From the NCBI GenBank assembly GCA_947475135.1, contig CANJMU010000059.1:1-5525 (forward strand): DNA of 5,525 nt. Direction: 5' to 3'. Below are positions 1 through 5,525 of the stretch, one piece after another (position 1 is the stretch's first letter; each line of letters opens with the position of its first letter). Source of the DNA: Silvanigrellaceae bacterium. Its GTDB lineage: Bacteria > Bdellovibrionota > Oligoflexia > Silvanigrellales > Silvanigrellaceae. A program made the position numbers and the translations under genes. The notes under the pieces were generated by a model that saw only the letters and a list, made by a program, of their open reading frames with translations, ran no database searches and was not told the origin of the DNA.

Positions 1-49
1 AAAGAAAGGAAACATTAATTTTTGTAAATGCAGAGGATGAAATTGTCAT
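1..49 (-). CDS. 5' end of an unidentified gene translationally coupled to ccmG (partial)
   Basis: An ATG at 49-47 overlaps the ccmG stop codon in an ATGA junction. It opens a frame that stays free of stops to the left edge of the window, giving 16 codons beginning MTISSSAFTKINVSFL. The same kind of junction links ccmC to ccmD and ccmD to ccmE, which is the main reason to believe this start. There is no clear Shine-Dalgarno sequence before it, so translation would depend on coupling to ccmG. The peptide is too short to identify. The hydrophobic run beginning near residue 11 could be the start of a signal peptide or membrane segment. In canonical ccm operons ccmH follows ccmG, so ccmH is a reasonable guess, and ccmF, ccmA or ccmB are alternatives. 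None of these is shown by the sequence. Confidence 0.6.
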   Translation of the reverse strand, partial: MTISSSAFTKINVSFL

Positions 50-648
50 AATTGAGATTTTGAAAGGGTTTCGTAGGCACGCAAAGCATCATTTTGCTTG
101 GCCTGCTGATGAGAGTCTAACCAAGAAATAAAATGAAGAATTGTCTTTGTTTCGATTTCACCAGCAATGCGATATCGAACAATTCCTGCGGGATCAATCA
201 AAAAAGTCTCAGGAGTTCCCGTCACACCAAACTGTAAGGAAACAAAACCATTGGTGTCTTCAAGCACCGGAAATGTAAGCTGATAGTGGCTTTGCCACTC
301 ACGAATTGTTGTTTCGTTATCTTGAATATTTATGCTAATAAATTCTGGATATTTGTTGGATTTTAAACTCACATTTTTATAAAAATTTTCAAGCTCAGGG
401 GCCTCATTTCTACAAATGGAACAACCAGAAGACCAAAAATTTAAAATTTTCCAACGCCCATCCTGTGCCAACTGATGAAAAAAAAGAACATGACCGTCCG
501 TTACCTTGGCTTGAAAATCCGGGGACTTTTTTCCATAAAGCTGGGAAGGATTAAAATTAGGATTTTGCTTCAAACCAAAAAGTAAAAAAGCGAGAAAGAC
601 ACCCACAAGCAGCATAGAAATCAAAAATCCTTTTGAATTTTTTTTCAT
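46..648 (-). CDS. ccmG: CcmG/DsbE-type periplasmic thiol:disulfide oxidoreductase, membrane-anchored
   Basis: This is a 200-residue thioredoxin-fold protein of the TlpA/DsbE/CcmG group. Residues 1-7 are basic and about 8-26 form one hydrophobic segment, read as an uncleaved N-terminal anchor placing the rest in the periplasm. The redox pair is C76-S-I-C79 after NFWSSG, and the cis-proline loop GTPETFLID contains P146. The GTPETF wording resembles CcmG proteins (GAPETF), and the position after ccmE supports that assignment over a generic TlpA. Its family role is to reduce the heme-binding cysteines of apocytochrome c, directly or through CcmH. It needs electrons from a DsbD/CcdA-type protein, not seen here. 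One oddity is that the tryptophan usual just before the first cysteine is glycine, and the usual proline of CxPC is isoleucine. The length is slightly above enteric DsbE (about 185) because of a polar C-terminal tail from about 180. The start follows a strong GAGAGG site. Confidence 0.87.
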   Translation of the reverse strand: MKKNSKGFLISMLLVGVFLAFLLFGLKQNPNFNPSQLYGKKSPDFQAKVTDGHVLFFHQLAQDGRWKILNFWSSGCSICRNEAPELENFYKNVSLKSNKYPEFISINIQDNETTIREWQSHYQLTFPVLEDTNGFVSLQFGVTGTPETFLIDPAGIVRYRIAGEIETKTILHFISWLDSHQQAKQNDALRAYETLSKSQL

Positions 649-652
649 AAAA

Positions 653-658
653 CCTCTC
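653..658 (-). promoter_or_regulatory. Ribosome binding site of ccmG (GAGAGG, short spacer)
   Basis: In the 13-base gap between the ccmE stop and the ccmG ATG the minus strand reads GAGAGG, then only four bases before ATG. This is a strong Shine-Dalgarno match with a spacer shorter than the usual 5-9. It fixes the ccmG start and shows that ccmG has its own initiation site, unlike the ATGA-coupled neighbours. Confidence 0.6.
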
Positions 659-661
659 AGA

Positions 662-1150
662 TTATCGCATTGATCTCAACGCATCCCCTTTTTGAGGATT
701 TTCCATACTTTCTAACAGTCTCATAGACTTCATTTGGGCATGATCCTGCTTTGAATCATAGACTTCACTGTGTTTCACAAGAAGCAAATCTGCTGTCATA
801 TGAAATGGTTTCTGTGTGAAGTTATTGTTTACTAATTGCCCCTCAATAATGACGCCCTGACCTTCTTTGAATAAATCTGGTGGCATACCATGATAGTCCA
901 CTAAAAATTCGTGCCCTTTTAAATCTGTGACTTTAAAATGAAGTTGTAAATTTTTTGCATCCCATACTTTTGAGTTCTGCTGAACCAACCCGGACATGCG
1001 AAATATTTTTTCTTTGAAATGTGCAGGTTTTGCATAAACTTCTTCTGGTGTAAAAAATGTAATTGTAGCGCCATTACGTGTTGCTTGAAATAAAATAGTC
1101 CCTAAAGAAACAAAAATGACGAAAACTCCAATCAGTGTATTACGACTCAT
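662..1150 (-). CDS. ccmE: CcmE periplasmic heme chaperone, HxxxY type
   Basis: This 162-residue protein matches CcmE in length, topology and key residues. About residues 5-22 form an N-terminal membrane anchor. A periplasmic beta-rich (OB-fold) domain follows from about 30 to 125, with the family-like FFTPEEV start at 32-38 and an IIEGQLVNN stretch at 101-109. The heme-binding motif is K126-H127-S-E-V-Y131. H127 is the residue expected to bind heme covalently and Y131 to act as an axial ligand, equivalent to H130 and Y134 of E. coli. It is therefore the classical HxxxY form, not the CxxxY variant known from some archaea and Desulfovibrio. The protein receives heme from CcmC/CcmD and passes it to the CcmF/CcmH lyase. 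A charged, probably flexible tail of about 30 residues follows the motif. The start is the ATG of an ATGA overlap with ccmD, with AAAGG (1160-1164) nine bases upstream. Confidence 0.93.
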   Translation of the reverse strand: MSRNTLIGVFVIFVSLGTILFQATRNGATITFFTPEEVYAKPAHFKEKIFRMSGLVQQNSKVWDAKNLQLHFKVTDLKGHEFLVDYHGMPPDLFKEGQGVIIEGQLVNNNFTQKPFHMTADLLLVKHSEVYDSKQDHAQMKSMRLLESMENPQKGDALRSMR

Positions 1151-1311
1151 TTTTGATCGCCTTTATCTAAATAGCCTTCATCATGTAACGATTTTAAATT
1201 CTTTTTTAAAGATCTTAAAAAATAAAGTGCCGTCACAAGAATCGAAAACAAAACAAACAAATAAGACCCATAAACATAATACTGCCAATTTGGAATTTCG
1301 AAGGAATTCAT
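1147..1311 (-). CDS. ccmD: CcmD-like small membrane protein of heme export (54 aa)
   Basis: This short frame is fitted exactly between ccmC and ccmE. Its ATG (1311-1309) overlaps the ccmC TGA, and its own TGA (1149-1147) overlaps the ccmE ATG, both as ATGA. The product begins MNSFEIPNWQ and has the sequence YVYGSY at 12-17, close to the Y-V-W-G-S-Y seen at the start of the membrane helix in many CcmD proteins. One hydrophobic helix spans about 14-33, and a basic cytoplasmic stretch RSLKKNLK lies at 33-40. This is the standard CcmD layout; family members are usually about 40-70 residues. CcmD bridges the heme exporter CcmAB with CcmC and is needed to release holo-CcmE. A GGGAG ribosome binding site lies eight bases upstream (1320-1324), inside the ccmC coding end. 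Small CcmD proteins are poorly conserved, so the call rests on position plus motif and topology. Confidence 0.88.
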   Translation of the reverse strand: MNSFEIPNWQYYVYGSYLFVLFSILVTALYFLRSLKKNLKSLHDEGYLDKGDQK

Positions 1312-2039
1312 TGTTGATTCTCCCGAGCAATTTCTAAATTTTCTTGAACAGAAATCGCAAAACGAATTATTTTATAAAGCGTGATGCTTAGTAAAAATAA
1401 TGTCACTGTGGATACAAGTAATGTCAACTCAATATCTAAAGAAGAATTATGTGTTTTTTGAATAAATGTTTGTGGCTGATGAAGGGATCTCCATAAGTTC
1501 ACACTAGAATAAACCAAAGGAACATTTATACCATTCAGAATTGCAATAAAACTTCCCATCTTTCTATTTTGACGAGGATCATTGGATAAATGACGTAGAA
1601 TTAAGTAAGCACAGCATAAAATAAACATAATCAAACTCGAAGTTAATCGCGGGTCCCAATCCCACCAAACACCCCAGGTTGGTCTTCCCCAAACACTTCC
1701 TGTCAATAAAACTAAAAAACTAAATAAAGCAGAAAGAATATTCGCTGCATGACAACTTCTATCATAAATGATCTGTTTTTTTGAATAAATAAATGTAAGA
1801 ATTCCAAAAACAAAGGCAGAAAAAACCCAAAAAAAGGCACACCAAGCAACAGGAACATGAACATAAATAATGCGATAGATATTTCCCTGTTCAACATCTT
1901 TTCCCACACAAAAAAGCGCGTAACCCCAACTAACCAATAAAAAAAGGAAGGCCACACAAAAAAGTGAAAACCACTTTTGAATGGGCTTTAAGATTTGAGG
2001 CGGAATATTTTTATAAAAGTGAGGAAATAAAAATTTCAT
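1308..2039 (-). CDS. ccmC: CcmC heme-handling membrane protein (heme transfer to CcmE)
   Basis: This is a 243-residue, very hydrophobic protein with about six membrane segments (roughly 22-42, 60-84, 98-116, 133-150, 163-180, 204-226), the topology and length of CcmC. The heme-handling WWD-type motif lies at 117-133 with the core W125-W126-D127-W128-D129-P130-R131. The two external histidines expected to ligate heme are H61 (YRIIYVHVP) and H187 (WRSLHQP), matching H60 and H184 of E. coli CcmC. The protein loads heme onto CcmE in the periplasm and works with CcmABD. The motif reads WDWDPR where enteric CcmC has WVWDAR, a form I associate with non-enteric lineages. The gene starts 15 bases after the accC stop with only a weak AAAGAG site, suggesting it is read from the acc transcript. 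The usual upstream partners ccmA and ccmB are replaced by accBC. CcsA/ResC-type (System II) proteins share the motif, but the ccmD and ccmE neighbours exclude that reading. Confidence 0.95.
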   Translation of the reverse strand: MKFLFPHFYKNIPPQILKPIQKWFSLFCVAFLFLLVSWGYALFCVGKDVEQGNIYRIIYVHVPVAWCAFFWVFSAFVFGILTFIYSKKQIIYDRSCHAANILSALFSFLVLLTGSVWGRPTWGVWWDWDPRLTSSLIMFILCCAYLILRHLSNDPRQNRKMGSFIAILNGINVPLVYSSVNLWRSLHQPQTFIQKTHNSSLDIELTLLVSTVTLFLLSITLYKIIRFAISVQENLEIARENQQ

Positions 2040-2054
2040 GCAAAGGGCTCTTTT

Positions 2055-3401
2055 CTATTTTGCCTTAATATATCCTGCTTTTTCAAAAAAGCGCGTGGAA
2101 TGGGAATCGTTGATAAAATCTGGGTGATTTAAAACTTCTAAATGCAAAGGAATATTCGTGCGAATTCCATCCACAATAAATTCACTGAGCGCACTCTTCA
2201 TCCGCTGTATTGCCAAGTCCCTGGTATCTGCATGCACAATCAATTTAGACAGCATGGAATCGTAATAGGGAACAACTGTATAACCGTGGTAAACAAAGCC
2301 ATCAACGCGCACTCCAAGGCCCCCAGGAGGGCTATAAGCTTTGATAAGCCCAGGCCACGGTGCAAAAGACTTGGGATCTTCTGCATTAATGCGGCATTCA
2401 ATAGCATGGCCTCGAATTTGAATATCGCTTTGCTTGAAAGGAAGTTTTTCACCGCAGGCGACAAGAATCTGAGTGCGAACCAAATCGATCCCGGTGATTT
2501 GTTCTGTCACAGGATGTTCCACCTGAATGCGAGTATTCATTTCCATAAAATAGAAATTTTTATTTTCATCCATTAAAAACTCAACCGTTCCGGCGCCGTG
2601 GTAACCTACTTCTTTTGCTAATTGAATTGCATATTTCCCTAATTTAGCACGCTCTTTTGCATTCAATAAATTGCAGGGGCCTTCTTCGATCACTTTTTGA
2701 TGTCGACGCTGAACACTGCAATCTCGCTCACCTAAATGAACAATATTTCCATGCTTGTCCGCCATGATTTGAATTTCAATATGTCTTGGACTTTCAAGAT
2801 ATTTTTCAATATAAACTTCCGAATTTCCAAAAGCCACAACAGCTTCTTGTCGACAGGTCAGGTATGATTTTTCCAAATCTTCCTTTTTGTAAACAATTTT
2901 CATGCCACGTCCGCCGCCACCGCCACTGGCTTTTAAAATAACAGGAAAACCAATTTCTTGAGAAATTTTGATAGCTTCTTCCACATTTTCTAACGCTTTT
3001 TTGGAGCCAGAAAGAAATGGCAAACCCGCTTTACGGGCCACATCGCGGGCAGAAATTTTTTCACCCAATAATTTCATTTGTTCTGCAGTAGGACCAATAA
3101 ACGTGATGTGACATTTATTGCAAATATCTGCAAAATTAGCATTTTCCGATAAAAATCCGTAACCAGGATGAATGGCATCGGCACCACTAATTTCTGCTGC
3201 CGCAATAATTGCAGGAATATTTAAATAACTTTTCTTACTCTCTGCAGGCCCAATACACACAGCTTCGTCGGCTAATTTTGCATGTAAACTGTGTTCATCT
3301 GCTTTGGAATAAACCGCAACACTTTTGATTCCCAATTCTCGGCAAGCGCGAATAATTCGAACAGCAATTTCTCCGCGATTTGCAATTAATATTTTTTTCA
3401 T
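2055..3401 (-). CDS. accC: Biotin carboxylase subunit of acetyl-CoA carboxylase
   Basis: This 448-residue protein has the same length as E. coli AccC (449) and is complete. It uses ATP and bicarbonate to carboxylate the biotin on AccB in the cytoplasm, the first step of malonyl-CoA synthesis. Domains in order are the N-terminal pre-ATP-grasp domain (1-114, KILIANRGEIAVRIIRA near the start and HPGYGFLSEN at 78-87), the ATP-grasp domain (about 115-330) and the C-terminal biotin carboxylase domain (about 331-445). Visible functional residues are K115 and K157 for ATP binding, the glycine-rich loop 160-167 (GGGGGRGM), K236 in RRHQKVIEE for bicarbonate, metal ligands E274 and E287, the MNTRIQVEHP stretch at 288-297 with R291, and R337 in ECRINAED. 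No key residue is missing. A pyruvate or propionyl-CoA carboxylase subunit would usually be longer or fused to a carrier domain. The free-standing size and the accB neighbour 31 bases upstream make AccC the clear call. Confidence 0.98.
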   Translation of the reverse strand: MKKILIANRGEIAVRIIRACRELGIKSVAVYSKADEHSLHAKLADEAVCIGPAESKKSYLNIPAIIAAAEISGADAIHPGYGFLSENANFADICNKCHITFIGPTAEQMKLLGEKISARDVARKAGLPFLSGSKKALENVEEAIKISQEIGFPVILKASGGGGGRGMKIVYKKEDLEKSYLTCRQEAVVAFGNSEVYIEKYLESPRHIEIQIMADKHGNIVHLGERDCSVQRRHQKVIEEGPCNLLNAKERAKLGKYAIQLAKEVGYHGAGTVEFLMDENKNFYFMEMNTRIQVEHPVTEQITGIDLVRTQILVACGEKLPFKQSDIQIRGHAIECRINAEDPKSFAPWPGLIKAYSPPGGLGVRVDGFVYHGYTVVPYYDSMLSKLIVHADTRDLAIQRMKSALSEFIVDGIRTNIPLHLEVLNHPDFINDSHSTRFFEKAGYIKAK

Positions 3402-3432
3402 AAATATTTCGCTTCTTTATATGAAGGATGAA

Positions 3433-3918
3433 TTAATTTGGAGAGAGAACAAATAATGGCGATCCAAATTCCACAGGCTTTCCATTTTCAATTAAAATTG
3501 CCGCAACTTCACCGTCAATTTCTGCCTCGATTTCATTCATCAGTTTCATGGCTTCAACAATACAAAGAGCCTGCCCTTTTTTAACTCGAGATCCAATTTC
3601 TACAAAGGATTTAGCAGCGGGGCTAGACGAACGATAAAATGTTCCAACAAAAGGACTGGTGATCGTTTCACCTTTTGGCAATGTTTCTTTCGGAATATCT
3701 GGTGTTGGATGGGATACTGGATTTATAATTGTATTTTCTTCTAAATTTTTTTGTTTTTGAGATGTGTTTTGTTGTGCAGGAGAACTATTTTGTAGAATTA
3801 AATTCGCACCATTTCTTGCAAGAGAAATTTTTTCTGTCGGGCCTTCCGCGTGTAAAACATCAAATCCATTTTGCATCATCAGCTGCATCATTTTTTCTAT
3901 TTTATGAATATCTATCAT
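3433..3918 (-). CDS. accB: Biotin carboxyl carrier protein of acetyl-CoA carboxylase
   Basis: This 161-residue protein is close to E. coli BCCP (156). The N-terminal part (1-36, beginning [14 protein letters not shown]) is the short helical domain that contacts AccC. Residues about 41-85 form a linker rich in Q, N, S, T and P. Residues about 85-160 are the biotinyl domain. The biotin site is E123-A-M-K125-L-M, with K125 the lysine modified by biotin ligase, 36 residues from the C-terminus. The [13 protein letters not shown] stretch at 93-105 corresponds to the protruding 'thumb' typical of acetyl-CoA carboxylase BCCP, which sets it apart from lipoyl domains and other biotinyl carriers. The protein shuttles carboxybiotin from AccC to the AccA/AccD carboxyltransferase. 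The start is supported by a strong ribosome binding site and by the alignment of MIDIHKIEK with family N-termini. Confidence 0.97.
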   Translation of the reverse strand: MIDIHKIEKMMQLMMQNGFDVLHAEGPTEKISLARNGANLILQNSSPAQQNTSQKQKNLEENTIINPVSHPTPDIPKETLPKGETITSPFVGTFYRSSSPAAKSFVEIGSRVKKGQALCIVEAMKLMNEIEAEIDGEVAAILIENGKPVEFGSPLFVLSPN

Positions 3919-3925
3919 ATCTCAA

Positions 3926-3932
3926 TCCTCTT
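3926..3932 (-). promoter_or_regulatory. Ribosome binding site of accB (AAGAGGA)
   Basis: The minus strand reads AAGAGGA followed by seven bases (TTGAGAT) and the accB ATG. Sequence and spacing are near ideal, making it one of the best Shine-Dalgarno matches in the window. It supports the chosen start and fits accB being the first strongly translated gene of the acc-ccm group. Confidence 0.7.
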
Positions 3933-3976
3933 ACCTAAAAATAGACTTTTTGCGTATCTCAAGTGTTAATAACAAA

Positions 3977-5485
3977 TTAAAGAACAACGGTCCACTTTGT
4001 CCCAGAAGGTGTGTCTTGTATCTGAATTCCTTGTTTGAAAAGATCATCTCGAATTTTATCGGAAAGGCTCCAATTTTTGAGTTCTCTGGCCTTGTTTCTT
4101 GCCTCAATTTTACAATCAATTTGATCGATAGAAATTTCGTTGACTAAATTATATTTTAATAAATTACGAAAAAATTCGTCGCTGACCATTTGAAAAAGAC
4201 CAAGGGTGTTTTTCATCCACTTTTTAAGGTCGTACCAATGGTTTTCCAAATTATGACGATCCATTGGACTCAATTGACAATTCGTTTTTTCCATCTCAGA
4301 AAGCGACGAATTCGTTTTACGAACAAATTCAAAAAAGACCGACAAAGCAGCGCTACTATTCAAATCATCGTATAAAAATTCACGCATTTCATTTTTCATT
4401 TTTGGAATTTCTGAAAAAATAGTTTTTTCATAATCTTTTTTGTTTCTATTTGAAATAGGATTAAAATTTAAATAACTCTCCACTAAGGAAACAAATCGAT
4501 ACAGTCGCGATAATTTTTTTAAATTTTCAAGAACAATTTCAAACGTGAAATCCAGGGACTGCGTATAGGAAACAGAAAGAAAAAAAAGTCGTAAAACTTC
4601 GGGTGGATACTTATTTAAAAAATCCTTAATTCCTACAAAATGATTGGTACTTTTGCTCATTTTTTCGCCGTAAAGCGTCACCATTCCCGTATGCAGCCAA
4701 TAATTCGAAAGCAATTTTCCGTGAGCGGATTCACTTTGCGCAATTTCTGCTTCGTGGTGAGGAAAAATGAGATCTCGACCACCCATATGAATATCTATTG
4801 AATTTCCAAATAAACTTTGGATCATGGCAGAGCATTCAATGTGCCAGCCCGGGCGACCGTTCCCCCAAGGAGATTCCCAAAATATTTCTTTTGGTTTTGC
4901 GGCTTTCCATAAAACAAAATCCAAGGAATCCTCTTTTGTTTCTTCGACTTCGATGCGGACACCTTTGGATAACTCTTCAATATTATTTTTGCTTAATTTT
5001 CCATATTCCAAAAATTTTCTGACACGAAAATAAACACCAGATAAAGAAGGATAAGCATATTCTTTTTCAATTAACGTTTGAATTAAAGAAATAATTTGAG
5101 GAATATGTTCTGTTACCTTAGGCTCATGATCGGGTTTTTTTAATTGAAAAAACTTAAGGACTTCGTCCTGCTCAGTTACATAACGATTTGCAATTTCGCG
5201 ACATGTGACACCTTCTTCTTGAGCTTTCTGAATAATTTTATCATCGATATCTGTGATGTTGCGGGCCCATTCAACATCATAATTCAGGTCTTTTAAAATA
5301 CGGAATAATAAATCATAGGAGAAAAATGTTCGTGTATGACCAATATGGGTGTTTCCATAAGGAGTCACACCACAGCAATACATGCAAACTTTTCGAGATC
5401 GTATTGGCGAAAACAGCTCTTTTTTTTGAGTCAGAGTATTGTAAAGAAACAACGAAGACGAAGAATTTATTATTTTTTCATTCAT
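3977..5485 (-). CDS. cysS: Cysteinyl-tRNA synthetase (class I)
   Basis: This is a complete 502-residue class I synthetase that charges tRNA-Cys with cysteine using ATP. Within the Rossmann catalytic domain the HIGH motif is H47-I-G-H50 and the KMSKS motif is K275-M-S-K-S279. The zinc that recognises cysteine should be held by C38 (CCGVTPY), C218 (WHIECSA), H243 and E247 (FPHHEAE), all present and spaced as in E. coli C209/H234/E238. DIHMGGRDL (231-239) and RPGWHIECS (211-219) are family signatures. The C-terminal anticodon-binding part ends in SDKIRDDLFKQGIQIQDTP, typical of CysRS. Enteric CysRS is about 460 residues; the extra length lies in an N-terminal extension of about 11 residues before FLYNTLTQKKE and in the region after about 330. 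The upstream AAAAGG (5496-5501) lies about ten bases from this ATG and supports the start. It is the first gene in the visible run, 58 bases ahead of accB. Confidence 0.97.
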   Translation of the reverse strand: MNEKIINSSSSLFLYNTLTQKKELFSPIRSRKVCMYCCGVTPYGNTHIGHTRTFFSYDLLFRILKDLNYDVEWARNITDIDDKIIQKAQEEGVTCREIANRYVTEQDEVLKFFQLKKPDHEPKVTEHIPQIISLIQTLIEKEYAYPSLSGVYFRVRKFLEYGKLSKNNIEELSKGVRIEVEETKEDSLDFVLWKAAKPKEIFWESPWGNGRPGWHIECSAMIQSLFGNSIDIHMGGRDLIFPHHEAEIAQSESAHGKLLSNYWLHTGMVTLYGEKMSKSTNHFVGIKDFLNKYPPEVLRLFFLSVSYTQSLDFTFEIVLENLKKLSRLYRFVSLVESYLNFNPISNRNKKDYEKTIFSEIPKMKNEMREFLYDDLNSSAALSVFFEFVRKTNSSLSEMEKTNCQLSPMDRHNLENHWYDLKKWMKNTLGLFQMVSDEFFRNLLKYNLVNEISIDQIDCKIEARNKARELKNWSLSDKIRDDLFKQGIQIQDTPSGTKWTVVL

Positions 5486-5525
5486 ATTATTTGTACCTTT
5501 TCAATAGACTTCTTGCATCATTTTA

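Noticed and set aside
1116..1337. 73-codon plus-strand frame across the ccmC-ccmD-ccmE junctions
   Set aside because: It is antisense to the ccmD frame, low in complexity (K, N, T and L rich), and has no ribosome binding site or family features. The minus-strand ccmD explains the region better.
1712..1957. 81-codon minus-strand frame inside ccmC, hydrophobic in appearance
   Set aside because: It is an alternative frame of the ccmC membrane segments. The hydrophobic look follows from T-rich codons, and there is no separate start signal.
2142..2576. 144-codon plus-strand open frame opposite accC
   Set aside because: It lies wholly antisense to a clearly conserved gene, and its translation has no recognisable family features. 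It is a shadow of accC codon use.
3919..3963. Possible promoter for accB, with a TTGAGA box and a TTTAGG box 17 bases later on the minus strand
   Set aside because: The second box matches the -10 consensus at only about three of six positions and sits almost on top of the ribosome binding site, leaving no room for a normal leader.
3964..3974. Small perfect inverted repeat TGTTA-A-TAACA between cysS and accB, a possible operator or weak terminator stem
   Set aside because: It has five base pairs, almost all A/T, no G/C stem and no following T-run in the direction of transcription. In such AT-rich DNA this is expected by chance.
5501..5525. Possible 3' end of an upstream gene on the minus strand (KMMQEVY then TGA), 15 bases before cysS
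   Set aside because: It is the only frame open from the right edge, but seven codons carry no recognisable signal and could be open by chance.

Overview
This is a compact, AT-rich bacterial segment. Every supportable gene lies on the minus strand, so transcription runs from the right end of the window to the left. It holds seven complete or nearly intact genes plus the first 16 codons of an eighth. Read in transcription order they are cysS (cysteinyl-tRNA synthetase), accB and accC (biotin carboxyl carrier protein and biotin carboxylase of acetyl-CoA carboxylase), and ccmC, ccmD, ccmE and ccmG (System I cytochrome c maturation). The last is a gene starting inside the end of ccmG and leaving the window at its left edge. 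No intergenic gap exceeds about 60 bases. I see no RNA gene, mobile element, CRISPR array or long repeat.

Layout: cysS (3977-5485) is followed by a 58-base gap carrying a good ribosome binding site for accB (3433-3918). A 31-base gap leads to accC (2055-3401) and a 15-base gap to ccmC (1308-2039). ccmC overlaps ccmD (1147-1311) and ccmD overlaps ccmE (662-1150), both by ATGA stop/start junctions. A 13-base gap precedes ccmG (46-648), which overlaps the next gene through another ATGA. ccmD encodes only 54 residues and is easy to overlook. It is recognisable from its place, its single membrane segment and a YVYGSY sequence.

How the genes work together: AccB carries biotin and AccC carboxylates it, the first half-reaction of fatty acid synthesis. 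The carboxyltransferase genes accA and accD are not in the window. CcmC and CcmD load heme onto the periplasmic chaperone CcmE. CcmG is the membrane-anchored thioredoxin-like protein that keeps apocytochrome c (or CcmH) cysteines reduced. The heme exporter ATPase and permease (ccmA, ccmB), the heme lyase ccmF and ccmH are not seen and would have to lie outside the window. The cell is therefore inferred to be a respiring Gram-negative bacterium with c-type cytochromes.

The lineage cannot be fixed by eye. The WDWDPR version of the CcmC tryptophan-rich motif (enteric CcmC has WVWDAR) and the general look of AccB and AccC lean toward a deltaproteobacterial or Bdellovibrionota-like AT-rich organism, but this is only an impression. 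The genes are mostly ordinary housekeeping and respiratory genes. The unusual points are the acc-ccm operon arrangement, the split ccm gene set and an atypical CcmG active site.
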